A stretch of 64,000 nt of DNA from Acephala macrosclerotiorum (Eukaryota; Ascomycota; Leotiomycetes; Helotiales; Mollisiaceae): positions 174,312 through 238,311 of the forward strand of contig MU119269.1 in the NCBI GenBank assembly GCA_014904845.1, read 5' to 3'. The position numbers and the translations under genes are program-made. Below are positions 24,259-35,250 of the stretch, one piece after another; position 1 is the stretch's first letter; the number at the start of each line of letters is the position of its first letter. The notes under the pieces are model-generated. The model worked only from the letters and a program-made list of their open reading frames with translations, made no database searches and was not told where the DNA came from.

Positions 24259-25125
24259 ATGGCTTCAGCCATTGAGTCAGAGTGTACCCCACATCGAGTA
24301 TTTATAGTTGACCCCCGCCCAGATCCTCGACTCTTCAACACGAACAGATCTACACCTCCTAGTTATTATGGACCCTTGTCTACTCATCTTGGTAAGCGTC
24401 ATTCGTCTTCATCATCTGTCTCCTGTCCAGTCCTGTTGTGTTTCGGCTTCGATTATCCTTCGTCTTCCGGAAGACCAACTGCGTCTCGAATTTCCGATTG
24501 CCGTTGTCAAGAGTTTCTTGCTGCCAAGAACAGTTTTGCGGTCAAGAAGCTTGGTTCGTCGGGAATTGATTGCCTCAAGTGAGAACCTGTCTCAAGTGAC
24601 CTCACTTGTCTGTGTCCCGTCCAACGAGATAGATATTGCTGAAAGGAAGACGTCTCAGGTGTTGAGTTCAGCCTGAACCTCTTGGACCATGAAAATTCTG
24701 CATGGAGCAAGAACGTTGTTATCAACATCCGTATGTTCTCGGACGAAGCGACTTGCTATTACGCCGATGTCTGCGAACTCGACGACATCTGTAAAGACCT
24801 TGGCAACGGCAGATGTAAAGTTTGCCACTTTGAGAGCATCTTGGCAATATCTGCGTCCTCAGTTTTGGAGTCGCAGGTATAGACTTCTCGGGGTTCACAA
24901 GCAACCCAGAACCCGGCCGTCGAGTAAGGCGTAGGGCTGCGGAGGGGTGCTTGTGCATTTTCTGCAGAACAACGAAAGGGGGAACATTTTATATCTAGCG
25001 ACTCAAGGGAATTTGCTCGACTCGAAAGCGGGTAGCAAGCAGTAAGTGACTTGAAACCCCACAACATCACAACAACTACCAACTTCACAGTCCAAAGATA
25101 GAGTTAGAACTCGAATGAACACGTC
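24259..25125 (+). pseudogene. Exon-like islands of an unknown gene
   Basis: An ATG in good context (CCACCATGG, 24259) opens a short frame to a GTAAGC donor at about 24392. Other islands are a Leu/Glu-rich piece (about 24431-24659, LPEDQLRLEFPIAVVKSF) and a Cys-rich piece (about 24648-24879, with CELDDICKDLGNGRCKVCHF). The latter ends at CAG before GTATAG. A further open piece, about 24960-25040, carries a TAG where CAG would fit. I could not join all islands in one frame. No known domain. This may be part of one large decayed locus spanning 22.8-28.5 kb. Confidence 0.3.
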
Positions 25126-25545
25126 ATCAGAACTGGTGATGACTGTGGTAAGACTCTCAATGCGCAAAATATTCCTTGGGTGATTGTGGTGGGGTATGCC
25201 ATCGATGGCAAGCTAGTGATTCGAAAATACCACAGCGGGGAAGACCTTAAACAGCTGGTGTCTGAGACCTGATATCGCATGCGAAGGCGTGAATGTGTCT
25301 TTGAACGATACCGAGAGGGGTTGGCACTGGATGTTGAGCGAGTCATTCAAAGGTTCCACGGCAAAGAAGACCCCAGACAGCTAGTAGCTAAGGTCTGATA
25401 TAGGGGGTGAATGTGAATACGTCCTAAAAGAGGATAGTGTTGACGTTAAGCGAGTGACTCGAAGACACCACGGCGAAGACGACCTTGGATCCTCAGTATT
25501 TAAGGTCTGAAATCGCGTGTGGGAGACGGTGTAAGATCCTTTTGG
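25126..25545 (+). repeat. Three decayed copies of a ~115-bp coding-like unit
   Basis: Unit one (about 25205-25275) reads GKLVIRKYHSGEDLKQLVSE then stop. Unit two (about 25330-25400) reads DVERVIQRFHGKEDPRQLVA-KV then stop. Unit three (about 25443-25512) reads DVKRVTRRHHGEDDL then diverges. All use the same relative frame, and the DNA between them is alike (CTGATATCGC, CTGATATAGG, CTGAAATCGC). Upstream of unit one the frame is open and strand-like (NIPWVIVVGYAIDGK). This looks like tandem duplication of one exon or small gene followed by decay. Confidence 0.5.
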
Positions 25546-27380
25546 ATGGTATTCAGCTACTTATCTGGCTGTCTTGATGGTCGATCGGGGACCTTGGTGG
25601 TGGTGGTGGACGTGGCGGTTGGAGCGGGGCGAGCCCATAGCTCTCCTTTGCTCGAGGAGTGGACGAGGCGGCGGTGGTGGTGAGTTCTTCTTTTTCATAT
25701 TCGATACAATTTTGTTGTCAACAAACTTGTTGTGTTAGTCTGGAGATCGTCTGCACCTTCCTCTTACCATGTGCCAATTGCTCTTTCTGCTTTGAGCGGG
25801 GCGGAGGGTGCTTTGTCTGAGGGCAGTCCGGACTATCTTTTCTTAATGTGTCATATTGCTGTTCCCTCTTTGCCGGAGTAGAGCCCTACATGAATGTAGA
25901 TAGCAGAGCCCCAACCCCCGCACCCCAGCAGCATAGTAATGAAGTGCAGCGCTGACTTAATTTTCAGGATATGTGCGTCTCCGGGTGGCGGCGGAAGGGA
26001 AGTACATGCTCTGTCTGCAGCCAGCAGATAGGGTATCTACTCCCTGGAAACCTCCTCTCAATGGCCGACGTCAATGACACCGCCAGCGACTCCGATGCAG
26101 CAGGACTCTCAACGCCATGAAAGGTGAGTTCGAGATGATTTCGCATTTGCCACCAGCTTCCGGAGTCCATCAAGACAATTTGACAACTGTACTTGGCCTT
26201 CAACTACGAGGCATGGGTCTTGTGCATAGTATTAGCTTCGTGCATACAGCCTTTGAGCTGCTGCTGACTCATTGTGCTGAAGAAGGATGGGGCGAGGCTG
26301 GACAGCACCGGCCTAAGCAATATTTAAGCACAAGGAAGGGCCACTTACTAACGACCAAACTCTAGGATTTCTGTCTCCTAATTTCCATCTTCGGATTCTT
26401 TGGTGGAACGGTTGGTGCTGTGGGGTGCTTTTGGTGCTGGTCGCCATAAGCGAGGAGGCTGGACCTTCTCTCCTTTGGGAGCCCCTAAGCTACAAGCCAC
26501 AAGAAGCGAGTAAGTAGCAGCCGAGACTCTCCCGAAAGTTGACAGCGGCTGTCTCTAATAGTCCGAGCTAACAGACGAGAACAGGTGGTGAAGCTGCGCG
26601 TATTGGGAGCTCTCTTAATATCAACGAGAGTGCAGGTGTGAGTAACCCCTGGTGGGCCTCACAACCTCGCACTGGGCTGAATGCTGCAGCTATTGAAGGT
26701 GATCTGATAAGTGTGTTATGATTTCGTATCTAGCGTTAGCATCGAAGGTCAAACAGTATTTGACGTCTCTGCTTCAGCTATGGACCCTTGTCGTTGAATC
26801 ATATTCTTTGGTGTTGAGCAAGAGATGGGATGGTGGCATGACTCAGCTTGTCGTCGGCATAAGGAGCCCTCGTTAACATCTTCAGTGTGCAGATCGAGCT
26901 ACACAATATTGAGAATGTACCGCGAGTGGTACTTCGATTGAACGGCAACATGATTCAGGTAGGCACCTTTTGCGCGTCAAAAATCACACACTGATAAGTC
27001 AGGGCCGACAATTGACTGTCGAGCCTAGGTATCCTGATACAGAGAAGGACAAGACAAAGTCTAGGACACACACCTCTTGTTCGTTATCTTCATCTTGGTC
27101 GTCGTGGTGGTGTCGGTGCATGGCGCTGGTCGCTACGAGAAATGTCGACCTCCTCAAAATTTGGGAGACGGGAGCCCGGAGCGCTCAAAGCCAAGTGAGT
27201 CCAAAGCGAAACATCCAAAAAGTTGACGGCCGTTTGCTGTTTGACAATCGTTTACTGTTCGACGAGTGTTTGCTGTTTGACGACGGTTACCGAATCGTCC
27301 TAGCTAACTGACGAAACCAGATGGCAAGTCCGGCTACCGAGCTTCCATGTTGGGGAGGATGTGTTTCCTTGAGAGCGGAG
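25546..27380 (+). pseudogene. Scattered exon-like islands, unknown protein
   Basis: Open, protein-like pieces bounded by splice sites recur. One is an ATG piece at about 26060-26120 (MADVNDTASDSDAAGLSTP, then TGA where CGA would fit, then a GTGAGT donor). Another lies around 26588-26634 (EAARIGSSLNINESA before GTGTGAGT). A third, around 26745-26800, reads IEGQTVFDVSASAMDPC. The last, around 26870-26957, reads NIFSVQIELHNIENVPRVVL before GTAGGC. Between them are stops and no clear frame. The function is unknown. Confidence 0.25.
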
Positions 27381-28478
27381 CGGGGAGCTCGAGAGCCCAC
27401 AAATTCCTGCCGCCAAGAAGGCACCGGTTGCAAAAAAAGTGGCCAGCCCCATGGATAAAACTGCCCTCAATTATTTGGCTGCTCTAGACATGGCCGCCTG
27501 CAAAGGCCACCCCCAAGAAGCCAGCTGCTAAGAAGCCTGCCCAAGTCAAGAAGGCACCAGCTGCCGAGTCCATTGCAGGCCCTTCCTCAAGCAAGCCTTC
27601 TCGAGCTAAGAAGGATCAGGAAGTTATCATCAAGGACCCAGAAATCAAATACAGGTCCCGGGTCTCTAAGGACATCCCCAACCCTACCAAGAAGGTAGCC
27701 ATCGCAAAGCCCAAGATTTCCAAGCCAAAGGGCACTTTTTTTCTCGGTCTAAAGTACGTTGAACAAAGGTCCTTGTCTGTTCATGTTGTTTTGCTTAAGT
27801 CAGGTTTCTCGAGGCCGCGCTGACTTGATGAAGGACCACAGCAGGGAATCAAGTGCACACCATGAAGCTCATTGGGGACCATTAGAACAGGCAAGTGACC
27901 ACGGTTTCTCCTTGCATTTGTATGAGAATGCTAACGTTGGGTTGCTTCCCAGGAAAGGCCGTCGTTCTAGGTGTCACTTCGGTCCTCCTCGCCGTTGGTG
28001 CTCTCATCTTCGGATGATGGCGACCTGTCGAACTCCTTCGATCTTCGGCACATGCTTGACAAGCATCGATCCATTCGAGGTAATGACCCTTCCCTCCTCT
28101 ATGGAGATATAGAAAGAAGCTAAATGTGAGATAGCCACCACTCGATCGGGGTACTTCAGCGATGAAGTGGGCCGCACAATCATTGATGAGTATTCATACC
28201 TAGACAGCCATTTGGTGTCGGCGGTCGAATTGCCGAAGGCATGCTGCAAGTGGGTCCTCTTCGCTACTCCGCGGCAAGTCGGCTTTGACGACGTCAAGGC
28301 AATGGTCACTTCTTCTGTTGAGCGTGCGATCAAGGTTGAAGTCCGATGGAGAGGAAAGCTGTCGGCTCCTCAACCCTTTTACACTTCCCAAACAGCCTCC
28401 AACAACAGCCAGCAAACCATTGGTCGGTGGATCTTCGTGTATTGCATTGTATCTGTACTATGTATTTGTGTGTTATAG
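27381..28478 (+). pseudogene. Lys-rich and tail-anchor-like coding remnants
   Basis: A frame open from 27488 to beyond 27750 is Lys/Pro/Ala-rich (KKPAAKKPAQVKKAPAAES), like histone H1 tails. It ends near a GTACGT donor and an AAGTCAG acceptor. Then a piece ending LEQ at 27890 meets a possible GC-AG intron (27891-27952, GCAAGT donor, GCTAAC branch). The next piece reads GKAVVLGVTSVLLAVGALIF-G then stop, a hydrophobic tail-anchor-like helix. From about 28003 a further frame (SFDLRHMLDKHRSIRGND) reaches about 28110, where an extra A in a run shifts it into the frame that stays open to 28478. I recognise no family; the frame breaks argue for decay or sequence errors. Confidence 0.35.
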
Positions 28479-29307
28479 ATAAAATTTTAGAATCGCTTTC
28501 TCACATCGCGTCCCGGTACTGATTTCGCGTTGATGTCTCGGTTTGACGTGATTGCCGGCCCAAATTGACGACGAAGAGAAGGTGCCCGTCCTGTCGTAGT
28601 TGACTCGATCTTGTGGGTCTCTCCTGATGTGCAGAAGGGCTGGAACAATTGCAGGATATTGGTCTGCGAAAAGAAGGCTCGAAGATTTTTCACGAGTGGT
28701 CGCTTTCTCACGACTGTTCGAGTATCGGAGGGGTTGCACCTCGCCGCTAGGTTCGGGACTTGCCATTTGGTGGTCAAAGATTCAGAGGTGCTGGTTGATG
28801 CGAGCTAGAGGAATGCTATTCGAGGTTGCTGAGTTCTTCTCCGCGTCCTTTGTTTGAGTGGATTTCCAAGATGACTGTCGTTCCCCGTCTTTGGAAAGAC
28901 TGCGTTTGTTCTTATGTACTGCGAGTTTCTTATGCCTCTTTGCCAGCTACGGTACTCATTCGATAGTAATCATAGTGTTATCAACCTTTCGGGCACGAGT
29001 GCCTTCACCAGACTGGTCTGGACTCTGTTTAATTTGGAACTAGGTTGCGATGGTTGTATATTACAATGGAAGTGTGGTAAAGCTAGCTACATGGATTAGC
29101 AGAGCTGCTAGAGTATGATAGATGCAGCATGTTAATGAACGCCAATTAGGCAATGATGAGGATTAAGTTCGTGGACTGCGTCTGGCAAGCCACGACACTT
29201 ATTGACCCTTGCAGAAGAAAATTACGATTGAAGTTATTCGCATTGGTGATATCTAGCTGAAAAGCGGAATACTAACTTGATGAGTCATCCACCATCATAC
29301 TCCATCA
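28479..29307. other. Intergenic, one possible remnant
   Basis: A plus-strand frame at 28611-28808 is open but has no supporting splice sites, and the minus strand is open in the same place. No recognised gene. Confidence 0.4.
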
Positions 29308-30390
29308 TCACTTCTTGAAGAATCCCTTCGACATTGGCTTCCGATTAGGATCAACCTTCTTCCCAGACCGTCCCTGAAGCCACGACTCCTTCACCGAACG
29401 TGCATTGAAAGCTGCTTTGGGTGCCAGGTTCGTATTTTGTGCCTTTGCGACTCGATATGTGGTTCCTCCAATTCGTCGATCCTTCGGAGGCTTCTCCGAA
29501 AGATCCCTAGATTTCTTCTTATTCTTAGGCGCCTTCGTCGGGGCATCTTCGATGGCCAGGAGTTCTTCTGGGTCGCCATCTTCTAGGTATTCGAGTGGTA
29601 GGAGATCTGGCAGAGAGCGACTGTTCGGAATCGTGGTCTTCTGACGTATTTCTTCCTCCTGCCTGTTTACGCCATCAATAGCAGCACCGCTGTCTTCGTC
29701 CTCTTGGTCATCCGATTCGACCACTGTAACCTCGTTCGCTTTGGACTTCGATTTGCGCTTTTTGACAGATTCCGATTGCTTTCTTAGAGCTTCATCTCGC
29801 TCCTTCCGCTTTTGCTTGGTTGCATTTACTTGTCTGAAGAATGTTAACAAGACTCCGGGCTCCGCATGTATGTAAACTTACTCTTTGACCGCCTTTGCTG
29901 CATCCTTCTCCCTTGACTTGATTGTCTCTGCGGCTTCTTGCATACCAATAGCTTCTGGCTCATCATCCTCGCTATCCTCAATCTCTTCCTCATCCGCAAC
30001 TCCTTGATTGTCCTCGTCGTCCTGTGTAGATTTCTCTGGTGCCGTAGAGAAAAATTCTTCAGTAGGTTCCTCGCTGTCAAACCGACGATGCTTTTTATTC
30101 GTGCTAACTGGCGTGTCTATCTTCGGTGAAGCACCCATCACAGGTATTTCTACCACAGGTCTAGTCGAAGTTCTCTCCTCTTCTCCATCCTTCGCTCGAA
30201 CTGGCAAAACCTTCCTCTTCTTCGGGCTTGGTGTTACGACCTGCTCCTCGTCGTCCAAGTCCGAATCCTCAACCTCTGTGCGCTTTCTCCGCATGCTACT
30301 CTTCGGTGTCGAAACATAGACATTGATTGAATTGTTGTCGTCCAATTCTTCCTCGAGAGGCTCCGGTCGTGGCGGTCTGGGTGTAACCAT
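29308..30390 (-). CDS. UTP16/BUD21-like U3 snoRNA-associated protein
   Basis: Two exons (29882-30390 and 29308-29833) give 344 residues; the 48-nt intron has a GTAAGT donor and a TTCTTCAG acceptor. The protein is highly charged. An acidic Asp/Glu-rich N-terminal two-thirds (EEEIEDSEDDEPE) with basic nuclear-signal patches (SPKKRKVLP, KKRKSKSK) is followed by a conserved-looking basic C-terminus (TYRVAKAQNTNLAPKAAF, RSVKESWLQGR). This layout matches the fungal U3 snoRNA-associated family (UTP16/BUD21), part of the small-subunit processome in the nucleolus. I chose ATG 30390 because a TATATATA box lies about 50 bases upstream, followed by an A/C-rich leader; an in-frame ATG at 30483 lies beyond the box. 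Divergent from the gene at 30804. Confidence 0.65.
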
Positions 30391-30440
30391 AATCTCGTCA
30401 ATTTGTGGTGATTGGTGTTTTGTTGTGTTGGGTTCTGAAG

Positions 30441-30450
30441 TATATATAAG
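30441..30450 (-). promoter_or_regulatory. TATA box of the UTP16-like gene
   Basis: CTTATATATA on the minus strand lies about 50 bases before the chosen ATG at 30390, with an A/C-rich leader (CAACAAAACACCAATCACCA) between. The position and leader type fit a fungal core promoter. Confidence 0.5.
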
Positions 30451-30803
30451 AGCTCGAGCAGAGCTGTAGATTCTAGAGAACATAAAGCCTTCGGTACCTC
30501 CTAGTTGTTGCGGTGAATCCTGCGTGCGAGTTTATGCAGGTGGGATGAAATGCATTTTTTCTGCTCTTAGTCGGCAGAAAGGTTGCCTGATTAGGAAAGG
30601 TTCTAGCCGCTTACGGCTTACCGCCTTTTGGACGACATCTCATTTCATGCTCCGATCAACTTCTTCTTTATCTTCTTGATTATTTTGTGTCAAATAATGA
30701 GCATGAAAGACCAGTATACACCCCATCCAAATTTTTAGATCATCTTTTTTTGATATCACCTCCCTTCGAAGCCACCATTGAGCTCAATCGAAGCTTGAGC
30801 AGG

Positions 30804-32032
30804 ATGTACAATCTAGAATCTCGTGTCACATCCTGCATTGGATCAATCGTGGCTAAAAATGCATGCAAACATGCAAGATGCTTCCATGCAACGTCCATAG
30901 TCAAAGCTCGGCCATCACCCAAACCATCACCCAAACCATCACCCAAAGTAAGATCCAAGTTATCGCCACAGCCTGGAACCATCCGAATCAGGAAGACACC
31001 TGTCATCGAAGACTCTCTTCCACCGGTAGTCCTCCTCGAGTCTGGCAGAAAGTCCGGCGTTCTTCGTATTGAACCGGAAGCTGCTCTCGAGTTCTTACGT
31101 CAATACATACAATCGACTATAAAACCCACTGGCACGTGGGAACAAAAACTTTGTGGTGGTTAGCTTTCCCCTCCACCCATTGTTACCAAATGTCTCATGG
31201 ATTTGTAGAACATAATGTCGATCCCTCTACTCTCTCTGTTCTTGGTGGGATTCTCAGAAGGAGCAATAATAGAGCCCAATTGACTCTGGCTAAGAAAGTC
31301 ATGTTTACTGCCTCCGCTCTGGGTGACAAGCCAGCAACACTCGAGATCGTCTCCGAGGCTCTTCGAAACGGGAACCTCAATGACGTTACAGCTCCTCTCC
31401 AACGACTTGGTCTTCTCGCGAAGAAACACAACGACCCTCAAGCCTTGACTCTTCTAGGCAAAGTGTATCTTGCGCGACGCTCCACCAAAGAAGCCCTAGA
31501 ATGCTTTCGAACAGCTACCAGACCACCAGCTGGAAGCCTCGAGTTTGATGGAGCAGGAGAAGCCCTCGTGCATGAGGGACAAGCTTTATTGGCATTGAAC
31601 GACAAAGATGGAGCAAAAGCTGCATTTGAGAAGGCCGCTAAGGAACTTGATGAACCGTCGGCTTACTTCTATCTTTCAAAGCTTCAAGAGCCAGGATCTT
31701 CTCAAGAACAGGTATACCTGCTTAAGGCAGCTTCGTCTGGTATTGTGGAAGCTTGGCATAATCTCGGAGCCTTGGAAATGGCCAAGCAAAAAGAGAGTAC
31801 AACGAAAAAGACGACGCTGGCTGACTTTGGAATGGCATACGAATGGTTCCAGGTTGCTGCCGCTGATGGTTTTGGGTTGAGCATGCTGAACTTGGCATTG
31901 ATGTGCAAGTCTGTTGGAAAGATTGAGGAGGGGATAAAGTGGTTAGAGAAGGCTGAAGAGAACCTGGACGTCCGCGATCAAGCAAAGGCGATAAAATCAC
32001 AGTTCCACCACGGTAATGTAGGTGCGATCTGA
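30804..32032 (+). CDS. TPR/Sel1-like repeat protein, probably mitochondrial
   Basis: Exon one 30804-31158 and exon two 31209-32032 give about 392 residues. The N-terminus is basic and poor in acid residues (SRVTSCIG, KNACKHARCFHATSIVKAR), a typical mitochondrial presequence. It is followed by three SPKP repeats and, in exon two, helical repeats of TPR/Sel1 kind (ALTLLGKVYLARRSTKEALE, GMAYEWFQVAAADGFGLSML, GIKWLEKAEENL). The role is unknown; such proteins usually act as scaffolds or assembly factors. The intron is inferred because the two frames must be joined. Its donor is weak: GTTAGC at 31159 or GTGGTT at 31156 both keep the frame with the GATTTGTAG acceptor at 31208. The first in-frame ATG is 30804. 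Confidence 0.65.
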
Positions 32033-33040
32033 CATCACTTTCGGATCATAAGATCCGCAGGATAAATACAGTCCGACGAAAGTTCATCTTGCCATGGTAC
32101 GAAGCCCGGGATGTAAGCTCCTCCCATTTCCAGATAGGTAATCCACGAAGATTGCTAACGACAGCTTGCAGGATACCGGCACAGCGTCCGAGTATGGAGC
32201 TCTGAATATGCTAATAGCTTTCAGTGGTTAGAAGGCCCAAGAAAATGACCATTACACTTTTCCACGAAATGCGTTGGCAATTGGAATGCTTCTACCCCTC
32301 CAACAATTAGCTGCCGCTGTTGACAGCTTGGTCATTTGGATCCACATTGTCGGGGCAATACCCAGTATAGGACGAACTTCCCGAACGCAGTACAAGTATT
32401 ACCTCATTCACAGGTTGCACCTGTCATGGGTTTTAAGTCTCTCTCCGATGCATCCACGTTTGTACCTATCACTCGCTACCCCGCTGCCGCCTTGCCGGTT
32501 CCGAATCTGTAGTCAAGCGATTGGCTTTGCGGGGTCGGAGATCTAGTTGTGGAAAGACTTTAAGGTTGCATTCTGCACAGCAGCGGAACAGCTATTCTGC
32601 CATTGAAGTCATTCCACCACGGAGATTCCCTCGGATCCAGATCTGCCAAAATTGCATTTACCCCACACCCCTGTTACCTAAGCGAGGACCTTGTCATTCA
32701 GCATACCATCCCAATTTCGATAGATTTTAGGCTCACTTATCCGTGTATCCACGTTCCACGGCACCCAAAGTTTGGGCTCGGTCTACCATCTTTGCAGGAC
32801 TTAGGGCCGAGATGACCGAACATTCCTCACTGCTGTGAGTGACATGTCAAAAGTATCGTCACACATGTCAGGAGGTCAAATTTTCCTTCCTGTCGTCGAT
32901 TTGCTTGTTTATTTTGGTGGACCTGTGATGGAGCGGGCTACTTCGGATATGAATCATATCGGTACCGTATGCCTCTTTGTAGTCGCGGAATCCGTTGTCC
33001 GGTCAGACAATTGCCTCGAAGGGATGAATGGCAGTGAGAA
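32033..33040. other. Intergenic upstream of swollenin
   Basis: No gene recognised. The stretch should contain the 3' end of the TPR-like gene and the control region of swollenin. Confidence 0.5.
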
Positions 33041-33046
33041 TATAAG
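33041..33046 (+). promoter_or_regulatory. Possible TATA box of swollenin
   Basis: TATAAG lies 83 bases upstream of the swollenin ATG, a usual distance for a fungal TATA box with a short leader. Confidence 0.35.
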
Positions 33047-33061
33047 AAGGCTGCCGTGACG

Positions 33062-33124
33062 ATGGCCTCAAAAGTTTTTGGTTTCAGCGAAGCTGCTACA
33101 TTTCTCTCACAGCCTGTTCCATAA
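33062..33124 (+). promoter_or_regulatory. uORF whose stop overlaps the swollenin start (TAATG)
   Basis: An ATG at 33062 in good context (GACGATGG) opens 20 codons (MASKVFGFSEAATFLSQPVP) and stops with TAA at 33122-33124, sharing its last A with the swollenin ATG. It matters only if transcripts start upstream of 33062, which the TATAAG position makes uncertain. Confidence 0.35.
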
Positions 33125-34818
33125 TGTTGAATCTTATCTATCTTCTGTTCAGCCTAGGTTTAGCAAGCCGAGCTTGTGCGAATGTTATCCCGCGAGCGAC
33201 ATGTGGTGGAGCCTGGTTAGTGGACTCTTTGATGGCTTCATTGCCCGATTTGACGTATCTTAGGGTCCAATGCGGGGGACAGGAGTACAATGGTACTACA
33301 TGCTGCCAGACAGGTTATTCTTGTGTGATAGTCAACGATTACTACTATCAATGTCAACCAAGCACGGCGGTACGCATAATGGCAGCAACTGCTTTCCCTC
33401 ATTTCCGAGCTGACTTCTTTCAGACAGCAGCTAGTAGTGGCAGCGCGTCCTCGGTAACAGCAACTTTCTCTGGTGCCACTGACTATACCACCCACCTCGC
33501 AACCCCGACAACAACATCCACTCACACTCAAGCAGCCTATCCTGCTGCCACGGCAGGATCATGTGGGTCTTGGACTTTGGTCGAGAATGTGTGCTGTCCA
33601 TCCTACTGTGGCAGTGATGATACTTCTGAAAGCTGTTCCACAGCAGCGAATTGTAACTGCACGACACCTCCTGCTGCGATGTGTAAATCAGGAGCCATGT
33701 ATCCCGAGGTACATTCCGTCAGCAACAACGAAGCTTGGCATTACAGTGTAAGTGCGTCTTCTCAAATAGTTGTTCCAAAGTTTACAGCCCCAGCGTTCCA
33801 CACACTTCGGCTTGACGAGTGGAGGTGCTTGTGGCTTTGGTCTCTATGGTCTGTGCACACAAGGTAGCGTGACGGCCAGTTGGACAGATGCCTGGCTCGG
33901 AAGTACTTGCACCGCATTCTGTACCGCATATCCTGTTCTGTGTCAAGATCCTTCCAACACAACTCTCCGAGGAAACTTCGCAGCTCCGAATGGGGACTAC
34001 TACACCCAGGTATGTCGCGGGTATCATCATTGACTGTGTCCCTGCTGATCATCACAGTTCTGGCCGTCACTTCCTGGAGATCTCGACAATTATCTCTCCT
34101 GCGGTGAATGCATGGAGCTCATCCAGACGAAGGCTGATGGAACAGACTATGCTGTTGGCGAAGCAGGGTATACCCCTCCGATCGTGCTCGAGGTAGTCGA
34201 TTCATGTCCTTGCAACGCAAATAGCAAGTGGTGCTGTAAGTTTTCCCCTGATCTTATTCTCAACAACCACTGACAGAATATACAGGTGGCCCAGGCGCCG
34301 ACCACTGCGGCGAAATCGACTTCAAATACGGCTGTCCTCTACCAGCAGGCAGCATCCATCTCGACCTTTCCGATATCGCCATGGGCCGCCTCCAAGGCAA
34401 CGGAAGCCTCACCGCAGGTGTAATCCCAACACGCTATAAACGTATCCCCTGTCCCACACCTGGCAACATCTACCTCTGGCTCCGCGACGGAGGAGGACCC
34501 TACTACTTTGCCCTCTCAGCCGTAAACACAGCAGGCATCGGCTCCGTCACCAACATCGAAGTGCAGAGCTACGGCACAACGACCTGGACGAGCTTAATTC
34601 ACGACCCGAATTATACCGAGTCGAGACCTCAAGAGAGGTATGGGAGTTGGACTCTTCCGCAGGGAGCTGGGCCGTTTAATTTGCCGATTGCGGTGAGGGT
34701 TACAAGTCCGACGGGTGAGCAGGTTGTTAGTATGGATGCGATCACGTCTTTTACGGCTCCGGCGAGTGCGCCAGCGGGTTTCTATTATATTGATTTGGGC
34801 GTGCAGTTTTCTTCTTAG
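33124..34818 (+). CDS. swo1: Swollenin (expansin-like, CBM1)
   Basis: Six exons (33124-33215, 33264-33369, 33424-33747, 33794-34009, 34058-34235, 34286-34818) give 482 residues, close to the 493 of Trichoderma swollenin; all introns are 46-54 nt. In order the protein has a signal peptide (about 1-19), a fungal cellulose-binding module CBM1 (about 27-62; VQCGGQEYNGTTCC), a Ser/Thr linker, and the swollenin-specific Cys-rich part (CGSWTLVENVCCPSYC). The expansin double-psi barrel follows (THFGLTSGGACGFG, CPCNANSKWCCGPGADHCGE, the HLDLSD motif), then the expansin C-terminal binding domain (YYFALSAVNT to the YYIDLGVQFS end). Swollenins are secreted and loosen cellulose without clear hydrolysis. 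Intron one splits the first CBM1 cysteine region. The family call is very secure; expression is not shown. Confidence 0.95.
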
Positions 34819-35250
34819 GATGGGGTGTTGTGGGGTCTCGCTTCTTGCTTTTCGTTGTTGAATCCTCCCCGCACAGTCTTAAACATTCAAATTGTACATA
34901 TTAATTTTCTTTGCAAGACATATTTGTCATTCATTTCGTTTCGAAGCATCGGGCGCGCCTGAGGATGTAAGTCTACGAGATCATATCATAGGGCGAGTGT
35001 TTAAGGACCCAGGCTACCACTCCATGACTCTGATTCAGAAAATCAACATTGCAGACATCCAGTATTCCGCAGAGAACTATCTGTTTCGCAACTCTTACTA
35101 GTTTTCAGCGCGAGTATAAATTTCTTGCAGTTTTCTGAAACGTGCGCTCTTTGTTGTTCGTTTTTATATCGATCCACTTTATGAGCCTAGAGATTATAAG
35201 TCTGCGTTTTACAGGGCTCTTTAGGGCTTCTCGCTCACACATGAACTTTA
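34819..35250. other. 3' flank of swollenin with a duplicated TATA context
   Basis: No gene. CGAGTATAAATT at 35111-35122 equals the TATA context at 36289-36300 in front of the small Cys-rich gene. Confidence 0.5.

Noticed and set aside
30391..30483. Longer N-terminus for the UTP16-like protein from ATG 30483
   Set aside because: It would place the TATATATA box and A/C-rich leader inside the coding region.
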